From Chrysomallon squamiferum (Eukaryota > Mollusca > Gastropoda > Neomphalida > Peltospiridae): a stretch of 55,000 nucleotides of DNA. Made by a program: the position numbers and the translations under genes. This document shows positions 25,803 through 41,301 of this stretch, piece by piece; within the stretch, counting starts at the first letter, position 1; every line of letters begins with the position of its first letter. The stretch is taken from the NCBI GenBank assembly GCA_012295275.1, contig CM022666.1, positions 4,878,867-4,933,866 on the forward strand. The letters run 5' to 3'. The notes under the pieces were generated by a model. The model was not told the DNA's origin and did no database searches. It worked only from the letters and a program-made list of their open reading frames with translations.

Positions 25803-26115
25803 TATTTAAAATATGTTTGATACTCTAATAGGATTCTTTGAATATTTGCCAGTGTTTTTAAATACAACATATTATCACTATGTTAAGCTTTGTTTTTTCC
25901 TCTCAAGAAGAGTTCCGAGAAGTAATAAATACTCATTTTATTCCTCAACTGGGCTATAAATGGATGTTACGTCAGCCGAATTACTAATAGACGGATTCAT
26001 AAAGTTTGAATACATTATTATTATTAAATAAATTTGTTGTTGTTGTTGTTGTTGTTACTTTTGTTGAAAATGAAAATGAACACAAATATCTTTTTAAAGT
26101 GAAATAAATAAATTA
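25800..26115 (+). repeat. R2 interspersed repeat, copy 1 (plus)
   Basis: Segment tttgatactctaataggatt through ctgggctataaatggatgtt, ccgaattactaatagacgga and gttgaaaatgaaaatgaaca. Other plus copies at 30175-30460 and 37845-38120, with a fragment at 31080-31190. Confidence 0.7.
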
Positions 26116-26523
26116 ATTAAAAGAAAAAAGTCATAAAATGAAATGAAATAAAAGAAATACAGTAAAATAAACTAATGAAAATAAACAAACAAACAAACAA
26201 ATAATTAAATAAATCAATAAATAAATAAATAAAGTTTATAGCAGATATTCCCTCAATTCATGCATAAACTTATTCACCTTTTACGCTCAATTCATCGATA
26301 AATTATAAATATATAATAAAAAAAATATCCCGCTTTCCCGATCTTTTCTTTTTTACAAATTATATAAATAAAAATTTAATAGTTAGTTGCTCGAAATAAA
26401 TGGTACAAACGGGTACAATGCATGTGTTTAAGTCAGTTTTTCATTCAGTCACGCGCTAAAGCTTCTCTCAGTCTCCCGATACCTAACTTAACGATCGCAA
26501 ATTTGGAACCACTGTTAACTTAC

Positions 26524-26890
26524 CACATTTCTCAGTTTTTGTGTGACTTTCACTCAGTTTCTAAAAAGAATGTTAATAACCAGTTTGAAACTCGTCTATT
26601 ATAATCAAGTTTAAATTTATAAATATTTTTCAACATAATGAATTTCTCCTTTTCATAATTTAAATATTATTAAACGCATATGGATATTTTTTCTTAATTT
26701 CGTTTGTAATGAACTTAACTATTTAATATTTTTATATAGAATTTACCTATTTCTATATAAAACTTATTTTTTGTTGTTTTTCTTTTTAATGCATTTAATG
26801 TATTTATAAAACTGATACGTATCAAGATCAGTACTTCATTTTCCTTTAGATACAGTCTGTGTCAAACATGATAAAAATGTTATTAATATC
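26524..26890 (-). pseudogene. TNF copy E: 37-bp exon and anchor-exon remnant
   Basis: Bases 26524-26560 are the 37-bp exon (KLSESHTKTEKC) with acceptor and donor kept. Upstream on the minus strand follow intron-like sequence matching A, then about 25 bases of the anchor exon near 26811-26835, joined by an internal deletion to sequence resembling the exon's 5' UTR (26845-26880). The coding part is essentially gone. Confidence 0.6.
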
Positions 26891-26943
26891 AAAATAAAAA
26901 CAAACACATAAATAACATTCTTTCAAAAAATAATAAATAAAAC

Positions 26944-27060
<117 letters not shown>

Positions 27061-27079
27061 AGCAACAGATACTATACAA

Positions 27080-29068
<1,989 letters not shown>

Positions 29069-29388
29069 ACTTCTATACTGAGCATCAAAAAGGGATGATA
29101 CGAAGCAAGGCTGTTTTGATCTGAAGATTTAAAGAAAAAAGAAAGTTAATGTAATAATTGGTGTCGAAGTTTTCAGGTGACAGGCTGGACTAAATTCCTC
29201 GCGTACCCCTGAACTACAGCATGACTTCTGTTCACGTGTTCGGTAAGTCACACTGACCGATATATAATAGTACTATCACGTGAGTGGAATTCTATATATT
29301 CAACATACTAGGTAAAAATAATTAAATTAGGTAAACGTGAATTGTGATACATCTACAAAGTCATTTTATACACACGTACATACTATTA

Positions 29389-29580
29389 CACAGAGTTCTT
29401 TGTCAAACAACAAGTTGGTTTCTCTGTTCAGAAATTGGTTTAATGTTACAGATACAATGAAACTGATGAGTATCAAGTTTAGTACCATAAGAGAAATAAA
29501 TGGCAATGACAGCAAGAACTGATTTCATTTTGTGTAACAATTTTTAATTCCTTTAGAAGTAATCTGTAAAACACGACCAA
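29389..29580 (-). pseudogene. TNF copy D: broken membrane-anchor exon
   Basis: Matches the start of the anchor exon of A, B and C, including ATG at 29528 and the upstream acceptor region. It carries a 4-bp tandem duplication (AAAT) around 29498 that shifts the frame in the hydrophobic segment. The exon stops at about 29389, in the LLFDKEL part, joined to unrelated sequence. The Cys block, stalk and TNF domain are missing. The matching upstream exon remains at about 30004-30092. Confidence 0.75.
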
Positions 29581-30003
29581 AAGAAAAAAAATGTTATTAG
29601 TAATAAATAATAACAAGATAAATACACACACACACGCACACGTACACAGACACAACACACACACACCTATATAAAACATTATTTCAGCAATCCAAAAATA
29701 TACACTTGTACATACACACAAATATAAAAGTTTCAAACAATGGTTATATCAATAAATAAAATAATAAATATTACCAAGACAAACTCACACAAAATATACA
29801 CACGTACATATAGTTCTATGTAATATTCTTACAAAGAAAAAAAAAGTAAAATAAATAATACCAAGATATATTTACATTGACAATGATCCTATGCGATGTC
29901 AAAAAAAAGAAGAAAAAAAGCAAAGGTTTCTCTATTGAAAATGCCAAGTTTGATTTATCAAATTTCACGGATGCTTAGTAAACCACTGTATACAAATACT
30001 CAC

Positions 30004-30092
30004 CACTGAAATCCAATATGACAGCACAGCGATGTGTACTGGAACAGATAATCCTCCTGATGAAAACCTTGCTATCTGATACCACGAAATTT
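30004..30092 (-). pseudogene. TNF copy D: remnant of upstream exon
   Basis: Homologous to the 101-bp upstream exon at 12392-12492, with the GTGAGT donor retained. It is one base shorter inside, and its 5' part with the acceptor is replaced by a CA run (30096-30134). It belongs with the broken anchor exon at 29.4-29.6 kb. Confidence 0.6.
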
Positions 30093-30093
30093 G

Positions 30094-30138
<45 letters not shown>

Positions 30139-30174
30139 TACGCATCCATACCCAGACACACACACATACATATT

Positions 30175-30460
30175 ATTTAAAATAAGTTTGATAGTCTAAT
30201 AGGTTTCTTTGACTACTTGCCAGTGTTTTTGAATAAGTATACATTATCGCTATGTACAGCTTTGTTTTTTCCTCCAAAGAACATTTCAGATGTGAAATAA
30301 ATTCTCATTTTATTCCTCAACTGGGCTATAAATGGATGTTACGTCACCCGAATTACTAATAGACGGATTCACAAAGTTTGAATCCATTATTATTATTAAA
30401 TATATTTGTTGTTGTTGTTGTTGTTACTGTTGTTGAAAATGAAAATGAAAATGAACACGA
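30175..30460 (+). repeat. R2 interspersed repeat, copy 2 (plus)
   Basis: Same element; contains cacccgaattactaatagac and a GTT run at 30408-30425. Confidence 0.7.
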
Positions 30461-30858
30461 ATACCCTTCTTTTTTTTTTTTAATGTCTAGCTAGGTGGGT
30501 TCATTTGCAAGGTAATAGCTTTTATTTTATAAAACGAAAAATATAGAAAAATTAAAATTCAGTTTAAAACACAAAGAAATATGAAATATTAATTGTTTAG
30601 TTAAATAAATAAATAAAGTAAAATACCGTAAAATAAATAAAAAGTGATAAAAAGTAAAGTGAAATAAATAAATTAATTAACAAAAAATAATAATAAAATG
30701 AAATGAAATAAAACAAATACAGTAAAATAAACAAATAAAAATAAAGAAACAAATAAACAAATAATTAAATAAATAAATAAATAAACAAATAATTAAATAA
30801 TTAATTAAATAAATAAATAAATAAATAAAGTTTATAGCAGATGTTCGCTCAATTCATC

Positions 30859-30995
30859 GATATTACCAGTGAAGGGATTTTTTATGTTTGTCAGGCTTTG
30901 AATACTCACAGATAATTTTAGCATATTATTCTTTACTACGAAGACAGCAAGAAAATTTTGTTCTTTTCCATATTGGAGCTGTCGACACTGCATAG
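30859..30995 (+). pseudogene. Second plus-strand TNF-domain fragment
   Basis: Close relative of the fragment at 25229-25383. It starts with ITSEGIFYVCQALNTHR and a stop. In another frame it reads RRQQENFVLFHIGAVDTA and a stop. Its HIGAV piece matches YIGAV of the intact TNF domain better than the 25.3-kb copy does. It is frame-broken and truncated. The surrounding blocks (R2 before, simple sequence after) differ from the 25.3-kb site. Confidence 0.55.
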
Positions 30996-31199
30996 ACACA
31001 TAGACATATATTACATACATTTTATAACCTTAAATTAAATAAAAATATTTATTATTATCTCAGGTATATTCTGTTATTAAGTTGATAAAGTTATGTCAAC
31101 CGTATTACTAATAGACAGATCCAGAAAGTACGAATGCATTATCATTGTTATAAATAAATAAATCTGATGTTGTGGTTGTTGTTATTGTTGCCTCTAATG

Positions 31200-32140
31200 T
31201 ATAGAGTTACTTCTGTTCACGTGTTCGGTACATTTTACTAAGTGATATAATACTACTATCACATGCTGAGGTTTTTACCCAACGAACTTTTTGACATTCA
31301 AGAATGCGCTGGAAGTCATCCACTGCCAATCACACAGAAAAACATATAAAGAAAAGAGTGGTGTGTAGGATTGTCAAAAACATCGTAGTGAAAATAATAG
31401 TGGCGCCGGCATTCCTGTAAGCAGTCAGCATGTCAAGGTCATTGTAAGAATAAATGAGAAAGGTGAACCTCTGTGTTGTGTTTCTTTAGTTTTCTTGAAT
31501 CCTTACTGTGACCTCGAATAGAGTAGTCTTTATTTAACAACAACGACAGCAGCAAACAATACTAATTATAATGATGATGATGATGGAAAATTTAATAAAT
31601 TAGTACGAGTAGTAGAAAGAATAATACTAGTAATCATGATTATATAGTAATAATATAGCAGTAGTTATAATGATGAAGATGATAGTGGTAATAAAGTTAA
31701 TGATAATTATGATAGACATAATAAAATTAATAATCATAATATTTACGATTCTGAAATGCTTCTAAAAAGAAAATTCTTATTGTGATAAAACAAAAAAATG
31801 CTATAAATTGATTGTTCATTATACAAATTGTACAGGAAATTTTAAAAGTAATATATATATATATAAACATTTATTACTCTGATAATTTTAATGCATGAGT
31901 ACATACTGTATAAAGAAAATCCTTTTTAACTGGATCACCCATTTAACTTGTATTATTCATTATAAACCAATCAGTGATCATTTAACTTTCGTCAGTCAAT
32001 TTATATAGAAAATCAATAATATGTAAATATTTATTCTCTGAATACAGTACACATTCATTTTACATAGAACATCTCTAGAACACATTCACTGTTTGTAGAA
32101 CATCCACTGTACAGATTTACTGAATACAGACCATCAGTAG
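31200..32140 (+). repeat. R1 fragment (tail part)
   Basis: Holds the ttctgttcacgtgttcggta motif block, then the GAT/TAG tract (31565-31750), the R1 tail, and a short stretch of the gaacatccactgtac minisatellite before the CT run at 32153. Confidence 0.6.
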
Positions 32141-32150
32141 TACACACACA

Positions 32151-32254
<104 letters not shown>

Positions 32255-32327
32255 GACGAATTGACTTCATTTTCCTTAATAAAAATAAAAGTAAAATAAT
32301 AAATAAAACCACACATACACACAGACA

Positions 32328-32371
<44 letters not shown>

Positions 32372-32399
32372 AGCGCGCAACAGATAATACACAAACAAC

Positions 32400-32915
32400 A
32401 GAATATTCTATAGGAAAATAATGACATATCTTGCAAAAATATTTGTTGCCTTTTTTACTTCCTTTTCGTTAACGAAATGATTTTTATATTATGTGTTAGA
32501 GACAGCTGCACTTTAGAAGATAATAATATTGTATTGAAAACAAACAGAAAATTAAGTTTCTCATAAACTGGGATTTTTTCCGATGATCCGTTGTCCTTCA
32601 AATCACATTTTGATTGACTGTGAGAAAATATAACCTAATGGAGAGGATGACATGCTTAGAATCAAAAATGAAAACAAAATTAATAATTAAAAGCTGCATA
32701 ATATTCACAAATAAACGACGTGCATTTATTGTTGGTTGTTACTGTTGTAGTTCTTGTTATTATTAATATTAACACTGCTGTTGTCATTCAGAGTTCAGGT
32801 GGGAAAAAGCTAAAAAAAAACAACAATAAAAAAGCAGACAATGATAAACAAAAAACCAAACAATACAAAGAAGTCACATACTATTAATGCGCGCGCACAC
32901 ACACACACACATACG

Positions 32916-32955
<40 letters not shown>

Positions 32956-34700
32956 TCGTAATCTATGAGGTTCTTGTTATTGTTGCCTCTGATGTATATA
33001 ATTACTTCTGTTCACGTGTTAGATACATTTTACTAGTCGATATAATACTACTATCACATGCTGAGATTTTTTCCCCACGAACTTTTTAGAAGTCACCCAC
33101 TGCCAATCCCAAGGAAAAACCTATAAACAGAAGTGTTGTCAAAAACGTGACTTTTGGAATATCTACAAAGTCATTTTATACACACGTGTATACTATTATG
33201 TCAGGTTAGTACTTTGCAGTTAATTGTTGATCTAATCAGAGCACAGGTGAGCCGGAAAAAATAAAGCAAACAAGAAAAACAAACAACAATAAGAAAGAAA
33301 CAACAAGAAGAAAGAAAGAACAACAAACAAAAAAATACAAATAAGTCACACATACACACACTCAAACACACACACATTGATCTATTTTAAGATTGCTTTG
33401 TTCAGTTTGCCCTGAGTTGTTTTCATGATAGAAACTAGATAACATCAAGTACAAGTGATGTACGTGCATGAACAGAAACAAAGAAATAAAAGCATATATT
33501 AACCAAGTAGTTTATTATTTTGTATTTAATGACTTTTCAATCGTCTAGTCCTAAATAAATGATAGAAAATTGTGTCAGTTGTTCATCGTGTTTATATAGA
33601 CTAGAGGTGGCAGTAACAGCGTCATTGAAACAAGTTGTGAACGTTCTGAAATACGATATCGGGGCAATAGCAAGATAGGTACAACATTTCCCAGCCTGTG
33701 ATGTCATTGTAGGTCGTAAATACGAGGGCCGTGCATTTTGTATGACCTGCCCCGCTTAGCAAACAGCTATTTATCAACATTGCTCGGATCGTGATATATG
33801 TGTGTGTGTGTGTGCACGCAAGTTGGTGTATCTTTATAAGTATGAGATATGTACATTGTTATATAACAGCAATATTTAACATACTGTCTATAAGCTATAC
33901 AAATTTTGCTTTACAAAATAAAAATTAAATCATGTCACTGACTGGTGTAGAACTGAAAAAATGAGTTTTTACTTGATATTAAAAAAAAAAGAAAACAACA
34001 AAATGACAAATTCAGAACTTTGTGTTTCTTTTATTAATTTTACTTGATATTAAAAAAAAGAAAAAACAAAAAAAGAAGAAAAAGAAAAGATAAGAAAAGA
34101 AAGCAAGAAAATGACACATTCAGAACAAGACATTTGTATTTCTTTTAAAGTAACTATCCAAGTAATAAAAATAATGAAAATTATGAACAGGTGAACAGAG
34201 GTATCACTGTAGTCTTTATTTAACAACAATGACAACAGCAAACAATAATGATGATGATGATGATAAATTTAATAGCAGTAGTAGTAGCAGCAGAAGCACT
34301 AATATAAATAGTAGTAGTAGTGGTAAGAATAATACTAATAATGTTGATTATTTAGTAATATTAATAGTAGTAGCAGTAGTAGTAATTATGATGATGACAG
34401 AGATAATAAAATTAATGATAATAAAATTATTAATAACAATATTTATGATAGTGTAATGCTTCTAAAAAATATTTCTTATTCTGAAAAAACAAAAAATGCT
34501 TTAAACAGATTGTTTATTATGCAAATTTTTCATGACATTTTAACATTTATATAAACATCTATTACTCTAATAATTTCAATGCATTAATACATACTGTATA
34601 AAGAAAATCCTTTTTAACTGGAACATCCACTTAACTTGTATTATTCATTGTAAACCAATCAATGAACATTCAACTTTCAACAGTCACTTTATATAGAAAA
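32400..34700 (+). repeat. R1 head joined to R1b block, copy 2
   Basis: R1 head (32400-32880), CA run, then R1b from about 32980 with the ORF relative at 33535-33779 (frameshifted by an extra base in gtacaacatttccc). A local duplication of a ttttacttgatattaaaaa stretch is at 33970 and 34040. Confidence 0.65.
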
Positions 34701-35020
34701 TCAACCATACAAGAACATTCACTGTACACTGGACATCTACTGTACTTGACCATCCAATGGACAGTCTATATAGAACATCTGTACAAGATCATGTTTTTAC
34801 ACAAGACATAGACTGAAGAAAATTCACTGTATGCAGAACATCCACTGCAGAAGAACGCCTATTGTACATAGAACATCAACTGTACTAGAGCTTCCACAGT
34901 ACAAAGAACATCCAGTGTACAAGAACATCCATTGTACAAAGAATATACAGTGTACAAGAACATTCATTGTACATAGAACATCTATTGTACAAGAATATCC
35001 ATTGCACAATATGAGTAAAA
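34690..35020. repeat. 16-18 bp minisatellite
   Basis: Same family. The cleanest units are at 34850-35000. Confidence 0.8.
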
Positions 35021-35279
35021 CCTAAAATAATAGTAAATAAAACCTGAAGCAGAGTCCATCTTTTGTGAACGATGAGGACTGTCAGTGATTATTTTGTTAA
35101 TAAAATTCTGGATGATGATGTAGACAATAAAATTATCAACGATGAGGTTGACATTGAATTTTTGAATTCTGATGTTCACAGTAAAATTCTGAATAATGAT
35201 GATGACAGTGAAAATCTGAATGATGATGTAGGATGATGACCATGAGAACCTTTGTTCTTACTTATCAGAATGTAACATT

Positions 35280-35960
35280 TTTAGGTTTTAAATTAATTTC
35301 TTTTCATGTGTCTTTCATTGTCTGATCCTCGCTGGTTTCAAAAATTATTCTTAGCCTGACAAAGCCAGATATGTTAGAAGATGAAAAGAGAGAAAGTGAA
35401 AAAAAAAAGAATTAATTTCATGGAATAAGTTTAGTTCATATACATATATATGAAAGAAATAATATATATATATATATATATAATTCATTAATAATTAAAA
35501 AGGATAAGTAATTAAATAATAACAACTATAAATTAAATAAAACTGTACACAAAAAATATTCATTAATTAATTTAATAAATCAATAGTTCAACTAATAATG
35601 ATAACAATAAAGTACTATAATGATCATATACTAACAAATAAAATATTCTTTAGAACTGAAATTAAAAGAATATTAATATATAAGAGACCATCTTAGACAG
35701 AAATAATTTACCTTCTTATGACAGTAAAATTCTGAATAATGATGATGACAGTGAAAATGTGAATGATGAGGTAGGATGATGGCCATGACAACCTTTGTTC
35801 TTACTTATGAGAATGTAACATTTTTAGGTTTTCGATTAATTTCTTTTCATGTATCTTTCATTGTCTGATCCTCGCTGGTTTCAAAAATTATTCTTAGCCT
35901 GACAAAACCAGATCTGTTAAAAGATGTAAAGAGAGAAAGTAAAAAGAAAAAAGAATTAAT
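35280..35960 (+). repeat. Two R3 blocks in tandem
   Basis: R3 at 35280 and 35825. Between them, at about 35680-35718, is the 3' border of X exon d (agacagaaataatttacctt) cut off after ttatg and fused to a tgatgatgacagtgaaaa tract. The exon d coding part is lost. Confidence 0.65.
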
Positions 35961-36059
35961 TTCATGGAATAAGTTTAGTTTATATAATATGAAAGAAATA
36001 ATTATTTGTTTATTTGTTCTGCATCAGAAACAAGTCAACTGTCGATCATTTCAGCTTGG

Positions 36060-37040
36060 AGGTCTATGAATCCATTCTGAAATATAAAAAAATATATATA
36101 TTAAAATACACTGAATATTCTACATCACAGTATGTCAGTTTTATAATATCATATACTGAATACATGATATTTACTTTACTGAATCTTTAATACTAAATTC
36201 TTTGATTTGTAAATTACAGGATACATACTTTAATGTAACGATCTTTAAGGTTACCGTACTGGAATCATACTGTATCACTTGGTATATAAATTACATGGCA
36301 TCTACTGCACTCTATTAATCTTTAATACTATATCCCTGGATATATAATTTACATAGTATGTACTGTATTCTATGATATAATATTTAATACTGAATGGCTG
36401 GATATATAAATTACATGGAATGTACTGCACTCTATTAATCTTTAAGGTCTATGAATCCATTCTGAAATTTAAAAATAATACATATTCAGATCCATTGTAT
36501 ATTCTACATCATAGTATGTCAGTTTTATAATATCATACACTGAATATATGGTATTTGTTATGCTAGATTTATAATATTATATCCATTGATTTATAAATTA
36601 CATGATATGTACTGTAATAATTTTGTATATTATATACTTGGATATACACATTAAAGTATTCATTTATACTCTACACCACAGGACCTCATTTGTTTATAAA
36701 ATGATACACAGAATACATATTATTTGCAATAATGAATCTGTATTATTATATCTTTGAATATATAAATTACATGATATGTACTGCACTCTATTAATCTTTA
36801 ATACTGGATACATAAATTACATGGTATATACTGCAGTCTATTAATCTTTAATGCTGGATACACAAATTACATGGTATGTACTGCAGTCTATTAATCTTTA
36901 ACAGCGTATCTCTAGACGTATAAATTACATGGTATGTACTGTACTTAATTATATAATATTTAATACTGTCTCCCTGTAAATATAAACTACATGATATGTA
37001 ATGTACTGCAATACTACTGTATTCTGGATGTTTCAGTTAT
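36060..37040. repeat. 58-bp minisatellite
   Basis: Long array ending at the P1 acceptor at 37070. Confidence 0.75.
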
Positions 37041-37070
37041 ATTATTCTGCAACTTTTGTCTTATTTCCAG

Positions 37071-37248
37071 TTAAAATGTGTTTCACTCTATATTCTCCAG
37101 CTTGCTCTAGTATCAGAAGTATGTTTAATATGGATATTATTCAACCAATAAGGATGATATCAAAATCTGTTATGAAGGGTTCGTGTATGCTGCGGCACAA
37201 TGTCTTCGTGATATCGAGTGGAACATCAGACTAAACCATCAACATTAG
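37071..37248 (+). pseudogene. P1 exon-like block, copy 2 (frameshifted)
   Basis: Starts at a good acceptor (cttatttccag). A single-base loss near 37143 (ttcaaccaat for ttcataccaat) shifts the frame relative to copies 1 and 3, and a few other changes alter the AAAEF part. It follows the 58-bp minisatellite directly. Confidence 0.4.
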
Positions 37249-37330
37249 AATCAAAGAACATTAACAAAATACTCTGACAAAATGTGTTTAATCTATCTTT
37301 CATTGCTAATATATTTCTTAATTTAAAATT

Positions 37331-37544
37331 GGGAATAATTACCACCTCGGAGTGCTAGGTGTTACTGACCCTTGTTGTTTATCAGAAAGATCTGGCGACA
37401 CACATCAAGCTGCAAGGTTGGGAACACGTTTACAAATAACGTGAGTCCCTTTTTCATAAAAATACTGGAGATTTTTTGTTTTTGGTCAGGGAAAAACTGT
37501 GGAACAATTCCAGGGTAACGGTCGCTGTCCACTGAATGCACTGT
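37331..37544. repeat. Present/absent segment downstream of P1 copy 2
   Basis: About 214 bp starting gggaataattaccacctcgg and ending near actgaatgcactgt. It has a relative at 44310-44522 but is absent at the equivalent site by 25010, where flanking sequence is continuous. No clear terminal repeats seen. Confidence 0.5.
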
Positions 37545-37844
37545 GTAACTAGTTATGTAGATGTTTGCTCTTCTGTATTAAATCCTTACGTGATTATTGT
37601 GATCGATTACCATCATTCTATCCATTTATATTATTCTTTACTGGTATACTGAATACAGTTTTAGAAGTGTCAAGTTTATTTATTATTGTTGTTCTTGTTG
37701 TTGCTAGTTAGTTATTTTCACACACACACACACACACATATACACACATACACACACACACACACACATAGACACATACACATACACACACTCACACACA
37801 CACGCAGAGATCCATACCCAAACACACACACATATATATTTTAT

Positions 37845-38120
37845 TTAAAATATTTTTGTCACTGTAATCGGATTCTTTTTAACGTTGCCAGTATTTTGAA
37901 TAACAGCATATTAACACTATGTTGTTGGTTTGTTTTTTCCTCCCAAGAAGATTTCAGATATATAATAAATAGTCATTTTATTCGGCAACTGTGCTATAAA
38001 TAGATGGTACGTCAACGAATTACTAATAAACGGATTCACAAAGTTTGAATACATTATTATTATAGATAAATAAATTTGTTCCTGTTGTTAATGTTGTTGA
38101 AAATGAAAATGAACATCGAT
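37845..38120 (+). repeat. R2 interspersed repeat, copy 3 (plus)
   Basis: Same element, more diverged. It is followed by a 24-bp T run (38129-38146 region). Confidence 0.65.
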
Positions 38121-38129
38121 AATTTTTTT

Positions 38130-38640
38130 TTTTTTTTTTTTTTTTTGTATAGCTAGCTTGATCCCGTTTTAAAGATATTTTCTTTTTACAAATTATATAA
38201 ATAAAAATTTAATAGTTAGTTGCTCGAAATAAATGGTACAAACGGGTACAATGGATGTGTTTAAGTCCGTTTTTCATTCAGTCACGCGCTAAAGCTTCCC
38301 TCAGCTGTGTTGATCAGTTGACACGCAGACGTCACATGTGCATGTGGTGTTCAGATTCTCTCTTCTCTTCTGCTTCCATTTAAACTTAACACTTTTATAA
38401 TTTACTTTTCCAATATGTCAAAACGAATAGATATGCTGATGATAAAACGAAACGGAAGACAATAACTTTAGAAAGAAAACACGATATCTTAAATGAACAC
38501 AAAACCCACAATGAGTGGCGTACAATTATTTCTTAATCTGTTTGTATAAACTGATTTGTAAATGATTTACTGTTTGTTTAATATCTATGATGTATTAAAT
38601 TATTTATTTCTCCTTATTTAAAAAAAAAAAAAATGTTTTA
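38130..38640. other. Intergenic sequence related to 26330-26510 and 1-120
   Basis: Shares aatttaatagttagttgctc and cattcagtcacgcgctaaag with 26370-26460, and ctgtttaatatctatgatgt-like sequence with the window start. No gene seen. Confidence 0.5.
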
Positions 38641-38699
38641 TGTGAAATCTCATCAGCGAGAACGTAACCAGTTTTTTAACCTAAAATGAAATTATTCCC

Positions 38700-38985
38700 G
38701 ATACCTAAACGATCAATTTGAAACTCATCAATTATAATCTTTCAAGTTTCTAAAAGTTTAAATTTATAAATATTTTTCAGCACAATTAATTTCTCCCTTT
38801 CATAATTTTAAATATTATTAAACGCATATGGATATATTTTTTTTAATTTCGTTTGTAATGAACTTAACTATTTAATATTTTTATATAGAATTTACCTATT
38901 TCTATATAAAACTTTTTTTTTCTTCTTGCTTTAATATATTTATAAAACAGATGAGTATCAAGTTTAGTATTTTATTTTCCTCAAA
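38700..38985 (-). pseudogene. TNF copy G: remnant of small exon and anchor exon
   Basis: Contains an edge of the 37-bp exon (antisense agtttctaaaag near 38745-38757), the following intron-like stretch, and about 20 bases of the anchor exon near 38950-38970. Same deleted form as the remnants at 0.4 and 26.5 kb, so these three derive from one broken ancestor. Confidence 0.45.
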
Positions 38986-39013
38986 AAATAAAAGTAAAAT
39001 AATAAATAAATAA

Positions 39014-39058
<45 letters not shown>

Positions 39059-39089
39059 GACATAAAACCGCGCAACATATACTACACAA

Positions 39090-40642
39090 ACAGCAGAATA
39101 CTTTTTCAAACAGTTACAATAAGACTATAGGAAAAATATATACTGCCTTTTACTTTATTTTTGTTAACGAAATGATTTTTATATTATGTGTTAGAGATAG
39201 CTTCACTTTAGAAGATAATAATGTTGAATTGAAAACAAACAGAAAATTAAGTTTCTCATAAACTGTTTTATTTCCGATAACGCCTTGTCCTTCAAAAACA
39301 TTTTGTTTTTTATGATAGAAACTACGCCAAGTACCTGTGATCTACATGCACGAACAGAAACATGGAAACACAAACTTGACAGCTGACTTCTAATCTCAGA
39401 TATTTCATGATTTAATCAACCACTCTTCAACAGTCTAATCCGAAATAAATGAACAAAAAGATAATGCAGAATATCTATATTATCTGACTTCATATGCCCT
39501 ATGCAGTAAAACGGGTCAGGAAGCTTATCGAGAGAGGTGATCAGACAACAAAGTGGTGTTTTGGAGAACTGCCAAGTTAATGTAATAATTGGTGTCCAAG
39601 TGTACACACAGTGATCTATTTCAGAATTTTGGCAGGAGTTGTTTTTATGACAGAAACTAGACTACGTCAAGTGCATGTGATCTAAATGATATGCGGTGTT
39701 TTGGAGGAGAGTCAAGTTAATGTAATAACTGGTGGCTGACCAAGCGTTGCCGACCCCTGAACAGTAGTAGCGTTAATGAAGCAGACAGAGAAATGAGATC
39801 ACACGTTAGATAAACATTTCACAGACAGCGAGGTCACGTTACCTGTTCATTTTTCCGGGACTTTCCAAACAGCTATTTATAAACACTGCACGGGTTCAAC
39901 TACTTTTAAGTATTTGATATGAACACGGTTATATAACAGCAATATCTAACTTACTGTCTATAAAGTATACAAATTATGCTTCATAAAATAAAAATTAAAT
40001 AATGTCACTGACTGGTGTATAAGTGAAAAGTGAGTTGAAAAATGATCTCATTAATTTACTTTAAAAATAAGAAGACAATGACAAATGCAGAACAAGACAT
40101 TTGTACTACATTTAAAGTAACTATCCAAGTAATAAAAATTATAAACAGGTGACCAGAGGTATCGCTGTAGTCTTTACTTAACAACAATGACAGCAGCAAA
40201 CAAAACTAATTATAGTGATGATGATGATGATAAATTTAATAGTAGTAGTAGTAGCGGTAGCACTAATATAAATAGTAGAAGTAGTAGAAAGAATAATACT
40301 AGCAACCATGATTATATAGTAATAATATAGCAGTAGTTATAATGATGAAGATGATAGTGGTAATAAAGTTAATTATAATTATAATATAAAATTAATAATC
40401 ATAATATTTACGATTCTGAAATTCTTATTCTGATAAAACAAAAAATGCTTTAAATAGATTGCTTATTATGCAAACTGTACATCAAATTTTAAATGTAACG
40501 TATATATAAACATGTATTACTCTAATCATTTCAATGCACGAGTACACACTGTATAAAGAAAATCCTTTTTAACTGGATCATCCACTTAACTTGTATTATT
40601 CATTATAAACTAATCAGTGAACATTTCACTTTCATCAGTCAA

Positions 40643-40650
<8 letters not shown>
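39090..40650 (+). repeat. R1 block with short CT run
   Basis: Core at 39735 (tgccgacccctgaacagtag), GAT tract at 40215-40400, and a 30-bp CT run (40651-40680) where other copies have about 100 bp. Confidence 0.7.
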
Positions 40651-40682
<32 letters not shown>

Positions 40683-40859
40683 AGGTTTAAAGAAAAAAAT
40701 CCAAAATAGGGTGTTATTTTGGTGATACTGTGGTCTAGAATAGACACTGACATGCGCAGTTTAGTCAATGACGTGATAAAGTGGAAGTGTAATGATAAAA
40801 AATGTTAATATGTAAAGTTATTCAACTGACTGGTAAAAAACAAAAACACACACACACAT

Positions 40860-41267
40860 ACAGTTTGTCGTTCAGTTTGTCCTGAGTTGTTTTCATGATA
40901 GAAACTAGACAACATCAAGTACATGTGATGTACGTGCATGAACAGAAACAAAGAAATAAAAGCATATATTAACCAAGTATTTTATTCTTTTGTATTTAAT
41001 GACTTTTCTATCGTCTAGCCCTAAATAAATAATCGAAAATTGTGTCAGTTGTTCAGCATGTTTATATAGACTAGAGGTAGCAGTAACTGAGTCATTTAAA
41101 CAAGTTGTGAACGTTGAGAAATAAGATATCGGGGCAATAGCAAGATAGGTACACATTTCCCAGCCTGCGATGTCATTGTAGGTCGTAAATACGAGGACCG
41201 TGCATTTTGTATGACCTGCCCCGCTTAGCAAACAGCTATTTATCAACATTGCTCGGATTATGATATA

Positions 41268-41301
<34 letters not shown>

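Noticed and set aside
34831-35025. Plus-strand frame TEHPLYKEH-like and minus-strand relatives at 4694, 14287 and 54752
   Set aside because: Translation of the 18-bp minisatellite; open on both strands because the period is a multiple of three.
37331-37544. tRNA-derived SINE
   Set aside because: No convincing A-box or B-box was found in either orientation, so only a present/absent segment is reported.
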